Part shown: in pieces, positions 27,355 through 35,778 of the stretch | Position numbering within the stretch: the first letter of the stretch is position 1 | Layout: every line of letters starts with the position of its first letter | Source: Anaerolineaceae bacterium | GTDB lineage: Bacteria; Chloroflexota; Anaerolineae; Aggregatilineales; Phototrophicaceae | Direction of reading: 5' to 3' | Assembly: GCA_002702065.1 (NCBI GenBank) | Contig: NZXX01000001.1 | Location: 558,001 to 622,000, forward strand | Length of the DNA stretch: 64,000 bases | Made by a program: the position numbers and the translations under genes | The notes under the pieces: model-generated | Told to the model about the DNA's origin: nothing | Database searches by the model: none | What the model saw: only the letters and a program-made list of their open reading frames with translations

Positions 27355-28053
27355 CTACCAGACGTTCCCCGCACCGGGGGTATAACTTGAACTGACGACG
27401 GCGTTGCTGATGAGCGTGTCGCACTGCACCACGCCGCTGAATTTGGACATCCCCGCATTGACGGTGATCATGCTGGCGTTCACTTCCATCGTGCTGGCAT
27501 TGACGGTCACTTTGGCGGATGAGGTAATGGTGATGCCGGAGGTCTCCATCTTGACGGTGTTGCCGGATGAATCCGTCGCCGTGATGGATGTGCCGCCATC
27601 GTCAAAGACCAGTGAGTGACCGCCGGGTGTTTTCAGAGTCAGCTTGACTGCGCCGCTGGTGTCGTCCATCGTGATGCGAATGCCGGTTCGAGACAGGATT
27701 GTCTTCAGGTTGTTGTCCGAATCCATCGATTCCGGCGGGGCGTCGGCGCCATTCCACAGCGCACCGACGACATACGGCCTGCGCGGGTTGCCCCCTTCAA
27801 ACGCGACCAGCACTTCGTCATCGACATCCGGGATAAACCACGTGCCCCGGTTATTGCCTGCCATCATCGTCGCTACCCGCGCCCACACTTCATAGGCGCT
27901 TTCGTCGCTGTCTGGTGACCAGGGCAGGCGCACCCGCACACGCCCCTGACTATCCGGGTCTTGCAGGTCCGTGACCAGCGCCGGATAAACCCCATAAAAC
28001 AACCCACCGGGGCCAGTGGCAGCGCGTTCGAGATCGACAGGGCCAAAAAACAT
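27355..28053 (-). CDS. gpV-like spike protein (C-terminal half of an Afp8/VgrG-type spike)
   Basis: 232 aa. The OB-fold gp5/gpV domain at about residues 15-105 contains the diagnostic G.YPALV.D..DPD..GRVRVRLPW and FIPDVDDEVLVAFEGG..RRPYVVGALWNG phrases. The remainder is a repetitive Thr/Ser/Val-rich segment (KVTVNASTMEVNASMITVNAGM) that should form the triple-stranded beta-helix needle. It lies nine bases after the gpD-like gene. In Afp and PVC both halves are one protein; here they are separate genes. Confidence 0.92.
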   Translation of the reverse strand: MFFGPVDLERAATGPGGLFYGVYPALVTDLQDPDSQGRVRVRLPWSPDSDESAYEVWARVATMMAGNNRGTWFIPDVDDEVLVAFEGGNPRRPYVVGALWNGADAPPESMDSDNNLKTILSRTGIRITMDDTSGAVKLTLKTPGGHSLVFDDGGTSITATDSSGNTVKMETSGITITSSAKVTVNASTMEVNASMITVNAGMSKFSGVVQCDTLISNAVVSSSYTPGAGNVW

Positions 28054-28061
28054 GGGGCGTT

Positions 28062-29141
28062 TTACTCCTCACCTATACCGGGACGTTCCACATCGAATTC
28101 ACTGCGAAAGCCACTTGCGCCATCAAACCGGTGACATACCCGTGTGATGTAATACGCACCATCAAATAGGCCGCCCAGCCCGGATAAATCCACCGCTTTA
28201 CCGACTCGCAGAGCCGGGTTGCCATCTGCCAAGCCGGTGCCGGTGACAAAACGGCGGGCGCGGGCGCGGTAGCTGGCTTCGGCCATGACGCGGGCTTCTT
28301 CCGTTGTCAGCGGCACCCGATGGACAATGGTCTGGGGCCGGGCCTCGAACGACGAATCGAGCACGGCGCTGCCGCTGGTGTCGCCGTTGTTGAGTTCCGC
28401 GCTGATGGCGTCTGCGCCTGCGGTTTCGGCAATGGCTTCCTTCGCCGCCACATCCCAGCCGCTGACAGTCAATTCGGAACACTGGTGCGTCAGGTCGGCC
28501 CGCACGCTGAAGGCCATCAGGCTGACGCCGTATTCAAGTGTGACGGTCTCGGCGGCGCGGTCCTTGCGGCTGCTGGCGTACAGCGTCGTCCCCTCCACCC
28601 AGATCTCCGCGTCAACCCGGCGTGCACACTCGCGCACAAATGCCAGATCGCTCAGGTTGACCTGGGCCAGCACCTTATGCGTCGGGCCGGACATATCCAG
28701 CTGCGGCATCAGGCTGTGGTCGCCGGCAATCTGCTGGATCACATCCTGATCGGACATATCCTCAAAGCTGCGCGTGCGCCGCGTCATGCGCATATCCTGC
28801 AAGGCGTCTTCCGCCAGCGCGGTGATCGTCGGCGGGCTGCTGGTCTGGTACTCCGCTTCCAGCCCGGTGATTCGTCCCTTAAAGACCTGCGCCTCGCTCT
28901 GGTCCGGCGGGCCCATTTCCAGCGTGATGTCCGCGCCAAAATCGAGCTTGTCCCGACCAAAAAACAGGTAATCAAACTGCCTGCCGGACGCGCCAAAGTT
29001 GTTGAACGTCAGCTCGCAGTGGTACAGCCCTTCCCAGGTTTCCTCGACCATCACCGCCAGCAGGTTCTGGCTGAGTTCTTCATCCAGCTGACCGGCGATC
29101 AGGACGCGGGGGAATGAGACGTAAACACTCGGAATCGTCAT
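28062..29141 (-). CDS. gpD-like baseplate hub protein (gp27-type, N-terminal half of Afp8/VgrG)
   Basis: 359 aa, late-control-D family. It has the double barrel pattern of gp27/gpD: LTFNNFG and LDFGADITLEMG in the first barrel, FKGRITGLEAEYQ..SPPTITALAEDALQDMR, a long helical insert with the QDVIQQIAGDH phrase, and a C-terminal GLFDGAYYITRVCHRFDG..GFRSEFDVERP ending that is standard for the family. It is the trimeric hub that joins tube and spike. The ATG overlaps the stop region of the 53-aa gene, so they are probably translated together. Confidence 0.9.
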   Translation of the reverse strand: MTIPSVYVSFPRVLIAGQLDEELSQNLLAVMVEETWEGLYHCELTFNNFGASGRQFDYLFFGRDKLDFGADITLEMGPPDQSEAQVFKGRITGLEAEYQTSSPPTITALAEDALQDMRMTRRTRSFEDMSDQDVIQQIAGDHSLMPQLDMSGPTHKVLAQVNLSDLAFVRECARRVDAEIWVEGTTLYASSRKDRAAETVTLEYGVSLMAFSVRADLTHQCSELTVSGWDVAAKEAIAETAGADAISAELNNGDTSGSAVLDSSFEARPQTIVHRVPLTTEEARVMAEASYRARARRFVTGTGLADGNPALRVGKAVDLSGLGGLFDGAYYITRVCHRFDGASGFRSEFDVERPGIGEE

Positions 29142-29143
29142 GG

Positions 29144-29305
29144 TCAGTCCGCCCAGACCCGCCGCCGACGTTCCGTAAAATGCTGCGTGATGCGGTCAAT
29201 ATCCACCGGTGTCAGGGCTTCGGTTGGCTGCGGTGCTGCTTCACTGTCGGTGCGTGACGGTGGTGGCTCGACCAGCACTTCAAAATCATTAATCACAACG
29301 GGCAT
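29144..29305 (-). CDS. Small 53-aa eCIS protein (Afp6/DUF5908-like position)
   Basis: Short gene found by reading the gap between the LysM protein and the hub. From ATG 29305 it encodes MPVVINDFEVLVEPPP, a Pro/Ala linker, LTPVDIDRI and ends ERRRRVWAD; the stop TGA at 29144-29146 lies just before the hub ATG. AGGAG is nine bases upstream of the start. Position, size, the MP(V/I).I opening and basic C-terminus fit the small Afp6-type (DUF5908) proteins encoded between tube and LysM/spike genes in other eCIS. Likely a small baseplate or assembly factor; its function is unknown in the family. Confidence 0.72.
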   Translation of the reverse strand: MPVVINDFEVLVEPPPSRTDSEAAPQPTEALTPVDIDRITQHFTERRRRVWAD

Positions 29306-29320
29306 TGGAATAAACTCCTC

Positions 29321-30145
29321 TTACGAACCTGCCTTGAAACTGGCCCCGGCCTTCAGGTTGACCACGGTCCCGGCCTGAAGCTGGCGCGGGTTGTCAATGT
29401 TGTTGGCGGCGGCGGTGGCTTTCCAATCGACCCCGGCCCGGCCTGCCAGGCTTTGCAGCGACTCGCCGGACTGCGAAAATGTCAGCGGGGTGGTCCCAAC
29501 TGCCGCGCCCGCGCTCACACCGGCACTGATGCCCCCGCCAATTCCGGCGCTGACACCGACACCCGCGCTCACGCCAATACCCGCCGAGATTCCCGCACTG
29601 GCCGAAATCCCCGCGCTCGCGCCAATACCTGCGCTCAGACCCGCGCCAATGCCGCCACCGGAAGCGCTGCGATTGCTTTCGCGCTCTGCTTCGTTCATGC
29701 GCATCGACAGCGAAACCGTCGCCCGCAAGGGGACACCATCTTCCGAAAAATAGCTGAGCGTTTCGTTCAGGCCGGTGATGATGCCCTTGAAGATGAAGGT
29801 GCCCCAGCTAAACTGCACATTGGGCGCGACATTTTCGCCATCGTTCTGGATCAAGCGGGCGATGCGCAGGGTAATGTTGCGGACGTCCTGATCCGATGAC
29901 TGCTCGCTGGTATCGAAGTGCAGTTCCAGCGCGGCAAGCTGCACTTCATAGCCGGTCCGCTGGCTGGTCACGCCGGTACGCCCCCCGGTGGCACTCGATG
30001 CGCTGCGCGTTGTCCCATTAGGGCCGATGGGCACATAGCTGAGCGACAGGTTCTGCGGGTTGAAGTGCGCCTCAATCGGCTTTTCGGCGTTATCCGGTTT
30101 GCCATCGGCGGTGAGTTTTTGAAGTTTTGCTTTGACTGCGGCCAT
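29321..30145 (-). CDS. LysM-domain CIS tube/baseplate protein (Afp7-like) with Gly/Ala/Ser repeat
   Basis: 274 aa. Residues 1-150 match the CIS tube-associated N-terminal domain (KPIEAHFNPQNLSLSY, LTALEL..D type strands, WGTFIFKGIITGLNETLSYFSEDGVPLRA). Residues 163-216 are a low-complexity linker of [SG]AG[IV][GS] units. Residues 221-266 are a LysM domain (LTFSQSGESLQSLAGRAGV, ending LQAGTVVNLKAG). In Afp and phage tails (gp53-like) this class clamps baseplate and tube. The long repeat linker is unusual for the family. The gene follows the second tube gene by nine bases. Confidence 0.9.
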   Translation of the reverse strand: MAAVKAKLQKLTADGKPDNAEKPIEAHFNPQNLSLSYVPIGPNGTTRSASSATGGRTGVTSQRTGYEVQLAALELHFDTSEQSSDQDVRNITLRIARLIQNDGENVAPNVQFSWGTFIFKGIITGLNETLSYFSEDGVPLRATVSLSMRMNEAERESNRSASGGGIGAGLSAGIGASAGISASAGISAGIGVSAGVGVSAGIGGGISAGVSAGAAVGTTPLTFSQSGESLQSLAGRAGVDWKATAAANNIDNPRQLQAGTVVNLKAGASFKAGS

Positions 30146-30154
30146 CGTCGTCCC

Positions 30155-30769
30155 CTATCCGATCCCAAAACTGGCGCTGGCACCCGCACTGGCGCTGATG
30201 CCCCCGCTCAGGCCCGGCCCACCGCTGACACTTGCGCCGACGCTCACACCCGCGCTGATGCCGATGCCCAGACCACCTCCGCCGGATTCGCCGGCTGGAC
30301 GCAGCGTCATGGTGGCATAAACCAGTTGCAATTCTTCGAGCGCGATCTGCGTGCTGCTGGCGTTAAACGACGGCCCGCTGATCTTCACCGGCAGGCAGTC
30401 TTCCAGAATGAAGGTCAGCCGGGGTGTGCCGCTGGCATCCCACAGGGTCACTTCGCCCTGGGCTTTTGAATTGCTGCCCGGTTTGGCCGCTGCCGCGAAC
30501 CATGCCCACAGATGCAGCGTATCGGTCATGCCGCGTCGCAGGGTCAGGCGGCCATATGTCACCGGTTTGGGCTTGTGCACCTGCCGCTGATTATCGCCGC
30601 CGGACTGATACGACTCCGGTTCCATCGTCATGTCCAGGCCGGAACATTCGGCAAAAGCGGCATTGCATAATGGGTTCGTCACGCCGGATGGCGGCTTGTC
30701 CACATTGAGCACCACCTCAAAGCGGTGGGTGACATAGGGCGCAACGACATTCTCAAAAGCCGGGTTCAT
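30155..30769 (-). CDS. Second tube protein (T4 gp19-like, Afp5-type) with Gly/Ser tail
   Basis: 204 aa. Residues 1-158 are a tube-forming gp19 domain: HRFEVVLNVD opening, F.ECSGLDMTMEPESYQSGGDN, the conserved P.TYGRLTLRRGMTDTLHLW, and a final SFNASSTQIALEELQLVYATMTLRP strand pair. It probably forms the tube's first ring at the baseplate, as Afp5 does. Residues 159-204 are a tail of GIGISAGVSVGASV-type repeats, absent from the major tube protein but resembling the LysM protein's linker encoded next. Tight spacing on both sides marks one operon. Confidence 0.9.
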   Translation of the reverse strand: MNPAFENVVAPYVTHRFEVVLNVDKPPSGVTNPLCNAAFAECSGLDMTMEPESYQSGGDNQRQVHKPKPVTYGRLTLRRGMTDTLHLWAWFAAAAKPGSNSKAQGEVTLWDASGTPRLTFILEDCLPVKISGPSFNASSTQIALEELQLVYATMTLRPAGESGGGGLGIGISAGVSVGASVSGGPGLSGGISASAGASASFGIG

Positions 30770-30771
30770 GG

Positions 30772-33270
30772 CTACCTCTCGATAATTTCCAGCACGGTTT
30801 CGCCAGAGCGCAGCAAAACCAGGGTGATAAACTCAATTGGTTGTGAGGGCGCAATTCGTAATTCAATGATGAACCGGCCCTGGTCGCGGTCCTGCAAGGT
30901 ATTGACTTCGCTGCCCGTCACCACGCGGAAGGCTGTTAGCGCGCCGTTTTCCAGCAGCGCGTTCATGCGGCGCTCGAAACCGACCTGTACCAGCCGCCGG
31001 AAACGCTCGTTGTTCGACTCGAACACATACTGTGCGCCCTGCCGCAGCACCATCTTGCGCAGGAAGATGAGCAGCCGCCGTACCGACACCTGCAAGAATA
31101 GACGGTCATCGCTGAGGGTATGCGCGCTCATCAGCACAAAGCGGCCCGGCTCCTGCTGGATCAGGTTGATCTGCTGGTTGAACAGCACTTCCCAGTCGGC
31201 CTCGTCCATTTCGGGCGTCAACCCGACGACATCGCGCAGCGTTTCATTGGCCGGGGCCACCCAGGGACCGCGTGCCAGTTCCCGCGCCGCGATCATCCCG
31301 CAAATGGTGCCATCGGGCGGTAGATTGCGCAGCGGTTCGACCTGTGGCGATACTTCCTCCCGCAGCTGAATCCAGCCGTGATAGGCGGCGGCGTAGCTCA
31401 GTGGGCTGCCGTCGCGAAACGCAGGGATGCCCGTTAGCTGGCTGTGCCAGTCCACCACCTCGCGCCGGACGAAATGCTGCGGCATGCTCAGAACGGTCAC
31501 CATATCGGCGCGCGCGGCACACAGGTTGATCATCGACTCCTGAACGGCGATGAGGGCGTTCATATCCGCCGCCGAATAGGCATCATCGGTCACCAGCACC
31601 GGCACCGCCGCCAACTGCTCGGTAAAATTGATCGGGCCGGATGCGCCGCCACCGAGTGAACTCAGTTCAATTGGCTCCAGCAGTGGTCCGGTTTCGGCCT
31701 CCGTTTCCGGCTCGATGGGGCAGTCCTGAAACTGCGACCAATCCGGTTCCGGTGGTGGTTCTGGCTCGTCGTCCGGTTCCTCAATATCCAGCGGTTCCGG
31801 CCACAACCAGGGCCGGTGCGCCAGATCAGGCACCGCGAGCAGCGCCACTTCTTCAACCGGCAGCAGACTGTGCAGGCGCACCAGCTTCTGCGGCGGATCG
31901 CTGCGATACAGCAGGTCATCGGCCCGGCTCATGATGCTGCGCCAGCCATACCCGGCAAACTGCGGGTCGAGGAACAGCGCATTCGGGTCAAATGTATCCA
32001 GCCCGTCTTTGCCTGTGGTGATACTTTCCTCCGGCATTGGCGCGGCAAACAGTGGCAGCTCATCCATGCCGAGCGGGAAGAAGTTCATCGCGGCGGCATC
32101 GACCGGGGCACTCAGGCGCATCGAACGACTGCTGAGATCGCTGGCGCTCAACACTGTCGTGTCAGCCAGTTGATCGGTCCATGTACCAAAGCTCAGGTTC
32201 TCCCACACTTCGAGCGTCAGATCGCCTTCCTGAATAGTCAGGTCTAAGCGCAGGCGGTCTGCCTGTCGTGGCTGACCAGCGATGGCACTTAGCCGGCTGA
32301 CTTGCAGCGGATAGCGGCTGAACACCTGCTGGTAGCGCGTTTCGGTGGTTCCTTCGTAAGCCCAGTCAACGGCGTTTACCGGGAAGATGATGTTGTGTGT
32401 GGGGTAACGCAACCGCAGGATGTCCCCGACCGCCACCGGATTACTCTCGGCCAGATCAACCTGATAGCCGCCCGGCACCGCCGTGACTGCTGACAATCCG
32501 GCGCCAATGCTCCGCCAGCCATTTTCTGTCAGGCGGCGCACCTGGGGTGGTGCAGCGGCCAGGTCAAGGACTGCGGCGAATACCTGCACCGACTCCGTCC
32601 GCCCAGTCACCGTCACCGGAATATTGTGCTGTGTTTCCGGTACGGTGTTGGTGACCACTACTTGGTCTGCCCGGAACATCAGGCGCGACTCCCGCGCATC
32701 ATCGAATTGCAGGCACACCACATCACCCGGTTGTATTGTTGATGCCGCCGGTATCTCCAGATCAACCGACACCGCCCCGTCGGGGTGCCGCCGGTAATTC
32801 ACCGGTCGATCTGGCAGGCGCAGCGGCAAACTGCGAATCTGCGTGCCCACCCGCATCGTATCTGACCAGCGACCCACCCAGGCAGCAGGTGCAACCACCC
32901 GCGCATAGTCCGTTCCATCGAACGTCACCATGCCGGGCATCTGGAACTGATTCGGGCGTGCCCCTTCACCGGCGACACGCACCACATAGCAGCGGCGCCC
33001 GCCATTGTTGAAGAAGGCCTGCACCGCACCGGGCAGGTACGCATAGATCGGTCGCCCGCCGTCGCGCGCAATCAACAGGTCGCGGCCAAAAATGGCGCGA
33101 TACTGGCTGATGTCCTCGATCATGATGGGCGTATCCAGCGGGCCGCGCTCGGCAAAGCCCACCAGCCCAGCCACATCCAGCCGCAACGGGTTCTGGGTCT
33201 GCCGGGGCAGCGCCGGTTCGCACAGAACGCCCGGCAACCGCCCCTTATAGGTCAGTGGTGAAGCAACCAT
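30772..33270 (-). CDS. Second, enlarged sheath protein (Afp3/Afp4-like)
   Basis: 832 aa, considerably longer than a normal sheath subunit. The N-terminus has PGVLCEPALP, DVAGLVGFAERGPLDTP, an AVQAFFNNGGRRCYVVRV sheath core segment, and the C-terminal domain retains ALPQHFVRR..., PPDGTICGMIAARELARGPWVAPANE and RRLLIFLRKM phrases typical of tail sheath folding. A Pro/Glu/Asp-rich insert lies at about residues 490-545 (EEPDDEPEPPPEPDW then EPETEAETGP). It is probably a specialised ring at the end of the sheath rather than the bulk polymer. Confidence 0.87.
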   Translation of the reverse strand: MVASPLTYKGRLPGVLCEPALPRQTQNPLRLDVAGLVGFAERGPLDTPIMIEDISQYRAIFGRDLLIARDGGRPIYAYLPGAVQAFFNNGGRRCYVVRVAGEGARPNQFQMPGMVTFDGTDYARVVAPAAWVGRWSDTMRVGTQIRSLPLRLPDRPVNYRRHPDGAVSVDLEIPAASTIQPGDVVCLQFDDARESRLMFRADQVVVTNTVPETQHNIPVTVTGRTESVQVFAAVLDLAAAPPQVRRLTENGWRSIGAGLSAVTAVPGGYQVDLAESNPVAVGDILRLRYPTHNIIFPVNAVDWAYEGTTETRYQQVFSRYPLQVSRLSAIAGQPRQADRLRLDLTIQEGDLTLEVWENLSFGTWTDQLADTTVLSASDLSSRSMRLSAPVDAAAMNFFPLGMDELPLFAAPMPEESITTGKDGLDTFDPNALFLDPQFAGYGWRSIMSRADDLLYRSDPPQKLVRLHSLLPVEEVALLAVPDLAHRPWLWPEPLDIEEPDDEPEPPPEPDWSQFQDCPIEPETEAETGPLLEPIELSSLGGGASGPINFTEQLAAVPVLVTDDAYSAADMNALIAVQESMINLCAARADMVTVLSMPQHFVRREVVDWHSQLTGIPAFRDGSPLSYAAAYHGWIQLREEVSPQVEPLRNLPPDGTICGMIAARELARGPWVAPANETLRDVVGLTPEMDEADWEVLFNQQINLIQQEPGRFVLMSAHTLSDDRLFLQVSVRRLLIFLRKMVLRQGAQYVFESNNERFRRLVQVGFERRMNALLENGALTAFRVVTGSEVNTLQDRDQGRFIIELRIAPSQPIEFITLVLLRSGETVLEIIER

Positions 33271-33275
33271 ATTTC

Positions 33276-33731
33276 CTACTCAACGGTCATATCGTCGCAA
33301 ACGAAAACAAGTTCCTCGATTGCCACGTCGCTGGCGCTTTTGGCGTTGAAGCTGGGCACCGTGTAGCGCATCGGACGGGCATTGATCAACTGCCAGGTCA
33401 TCACTGGCCCCTGCCGCGCTTCATCGAGAAGCTGAATGGTGACGTTGCGCGCCGCGTTCTGATCGCCGTTGCGCACTTCCTCCATCCATTCCAGCAAATC
33501 CGTCGCGCCGATCAGCCCACGTTTGAGGGTGACATCGCCCACTTTGAACATGGTGCTGACCTTGCGCACGCGGTTGGTTTTCTCGTTGCCATTGCGGTAG
33601 TCCGCCATCGTGACTTCGTAATTCAGGCCCGATACTTCCTGAAAACCGGCTTTGACACTGGCCGTGTCGCCCGTTCCCAGGTCAACCAGAAAATTGAAGG
33701 CACTGTAAGGATTCTCACGTTCAATAGCCAT
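33276..33731 (-). CDS. Major inner tube protein (T4 gp19-like, Afp1-type)
   Basis: 151 aa, exactly the size of a tube protomer. Motifs: NPYSAFNFLVDLG, AGFQEVSGLNYEVTMADYRNG, VTLKRGLIGATDLLEWM, and the SFNAKSASDVAIEELVFVCDDMTVE ending found in gp19/Hcp-like tube proteins. Hexamers stack into the rigid tube that is driven into the target when the sheath contracts. It follows the sheath gene by 16 bases with AGGAG before the ATG. Confidence 0.94.
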   Translation of the reverse strand: MAIERENPYSAFNFLVDLGTGDTASVKAGFQEVSGLNYEVTMADYRNGNEKTNRVRKVSTMFKVGDVTLKRGLIGATDLLEWMEEVRNGDQNAARNVTIQLLDEARQGPVMTWQLINARPMRYTVPSFNAKSASDVAIEELVFVCDDMTVE

Positions 33732-33747
33732 TTAGACTCTCCTGCAA

Positions 33748-35730
33748 TTACTGGTTGCTGTCGGCGGTAAACTGCCCGATGCGGAAGATCACGAATTCGG
33801 CAGGCTTCACCGGGGCAACGCCGATCAGACATACCAGACGTCCCTGATCCAGGTCCTGCTGGGTCATGGTGCTGCGGTCACAAATGACGAAGTAGGCATC
33901 CTCTGCCTTGTCGCCCAGCAGACCGCCTGCGCGCCATTCGTTAAACAGGAAGTTCTCGACCGTGCGGCGCACATTGGCCCACAGTTCCGGCCCGTTGTTC
34001 TCGAACACCGCCCATTGGGTGCCCCGGTCAATCGAGTATTCCATATAGGCGAAGTAGCGGCGCACGCTGACATAGGTCCAGTCGCTGTCATCGCTAATGG
34101 TGCGCGCACCCCACAACAGGTAGCCACGCCCCTCGAAGAAACGGAAGACATTGACTCCCTGCGGATTCAGCACTTCCTGATGCGCCTTGTTCAGTACCTG
34201 TTCGAAGCCTACTGCTGTGCGCACGACCATGTTGGCAGGCGCTTTGAAAACGGCAGCCTCATTGTCGTTGCGGGCATACATCCCGGCGACATGACCACTG
34301 GGTGGCACCAGCATCGGCTGTCCTCCCCGGCTGGGTCGCGGGTCAATCACGCGAATCCAGGGGTAATAGATGGCCGCGTGAGTCGACGAGCGCAGATTGC
34401 GGTAATTCAGCGCCTGGCTGACGAGGTAGTTGCGCGGTGTATCCAGCACGGCAACCCGGTAAAACATGCGCTCGCAGTGGTTGATGATGCTGTTCTGAAT
34501 AGCGAAGGCCGCGGCTTCGTTGCCATAATCGGTGTAGCCGGTGGCCGCCACAATCGAGATATTTTCGACATCTTCAAATGCCAGCAGGCCGTTTTTGGGT
34601 GCCTGAATGGCATCGTTCTGATAATCGACCAGCCCGGAATCGTCACCGTCATACTGCACGGATGTGGGTATGGCGCCATCGGACCCGCCGGACAGGGTAA
34701 AGTTGGCCGATACAGAAGGGTTTTCCGCCGCCAGCAGTTCACCGACACGGGTGCCGCCGAACAATTGGCGGATCAGATGCAGCCCAACCTGATCGTCCGG
34801 GATGGCATCCTCGCTGGTGTTCTGAATGCGGTCCAGCGCGAACGGAATCGTCAGCGCCTGGAAGCGGGTCGCCGGGTTAGCGGCAAAGGTGGTCGTCAAA
34901 GCGCCGGTACTGCGTGCGTCGAAGCTGAATTCACCCAGAAACTGCGGCGATTCAAACGTCAGCGGACGTTCGCCCGGTCGCTGAATTTCAACCGTCACCG
35001 TGACGACCCGCACCTCCAGGCCCGCTGGTAACGGCCCCGAACCATCCAGCACGACCGATACATCCGGTTCCACCAGCGAATCGCTCAACGTCCAGATGCC
35101 AGTGACAGCATCACGGGTGGCGATCAGCAGGCCATCGGCGCTGCCATGCGCGGTATAGGGTGGGGTGCCACCCGATGGCACGCGTGCCAGCACCAGATCG
35201 AAGTTGCGCACCCGACTGAGCGCCGGGATAGCGCCGCCGGTTTGCAGCACATTCGCGCCCACCCGCAGCGATAATGTCACGCGCATATTGCCCGCTTCAC
35301 CCGGAAAACGCGCCACCAGTGTCACCAGCGGTGGGGTCGGGTCCGTCGTTACATCGTCACGGCGGATGGCAGTCGCATAGTGGTTCGCCGGGATGCCATC
35401 GTCTCCAATACCAAAATCGGTTACCGTCTCGCTGGTCGCCGCGTTAAACACCCGCATGACATACAGCCGCCGGCCACCCTCCTCGAAAAATGCACGCACC
35501 GCATGCGCCAGATAATTGGGCCTGGCACCATTCGAAAACGCCAGATCCGTAAAGCCGCCATAGATGCGCTCAAAATCCGCAAAACTGGTCAGCAGTTCCG
35601 GCTCGCCTGTGAGCGGTCCGGTGCGTGTCGGGCCGATAAACCCGGCAGTGCTGGTGCTAACCCCTTGAATGGACTTCGCCCGGAATGAGGTTTCTTCTAC
35701 ATAAACCCCCGGTGCTAAATACTCCGGCAT
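33748..35730 (-). CDS. Major sheath protein (Afp2/Afp3-type)
   Basis: 660 aa. It begins with the universal sheath N-terminus YLAPGVYVEE, followed by TAGFIGPTRTGPLTGEP and AVRAFFEEGGRRLYVMRV. The C-terminal domain has IYYPWIRVIDP, PPSGHVAGMYARNDNEAAVFKAPAN and RRYFAYMEYSIDRGTQWAVFENNGPELW, the conserved core that makes the handshake lattice of contractile sheaths. The central part (about 100-330) is a beta-rich exposed insertion. GGAGGGAGG lies upstream of the ATG, an unusually strong ribosome site that suits high expression. Confidence 0.94.
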   Translation of the reverse strand: MPEYLAPGVYVEETSFRAKSIQGVSTSTAGFIGPTRTGPLTGEPELLTSFADFERIYGGFTDLAFSNGARPNYLAHAVRAFFEEGGRRLYVMRVFNAATSETVTDFGIGDDGIPANHYATAIRRDDVTTDPTPPLVTLVARFPGEAGNMRVTLSLRVGANVLQTGGAIPALSRVRNFDLVLARVPSGGTPPYTAHGSADGLLIATRDAVTGIWTLSDSLVEPDVSVVLDGSGPLPAGLEVRVVTVTVEIQRPGERPLTFESPQFLGEFSFDARSTGALTTTFAANPATRFQALTIPFALDRIQNTSEDAIPDDQVGLHLIRQLFGGTRVGELLAAENPSVSANFTLSGGSDGAIPTSVQYDGDDSGLVDYQNDAIQAPKNGLLAFEDVENISIVAATGYTDYGNEAAAFAIQNSIINHCERMFYRVAVLDTPRNYLVSQALNYRNLRSSTHAAIYYPWIRVIDPRPSRGGQPMLVPPSGHVAGMYARNDNEAAVFKAPANMVVRTAVGFEQVLNKAHQEVLNPQGVNVFRFFEGRGYLLWGARTISDDSDWTYVSVRRYFAYMEYSIDRGTQWAVFENNGPELWANVRRTVENFLFNEWRAGGLLGDKAEDAYFVICDRSTMTQQDLDQGRLVCLIGVAPVKPAEFVIFRIGQFTADSNQ

Positions 35731-35778
35731 ACCATGCCTCCCTCCTGTGTCAAACGGATTGCGATGCTGCCAAATACA

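Noticed and set aside
25729..29141. A PAAR tip gene (Afp10) in the spike block
   Set aside because: Frames between spike and gp6/J-like genes were read; none has the PAAR pattern. The gpV protein may have a blunt or self-capped end.
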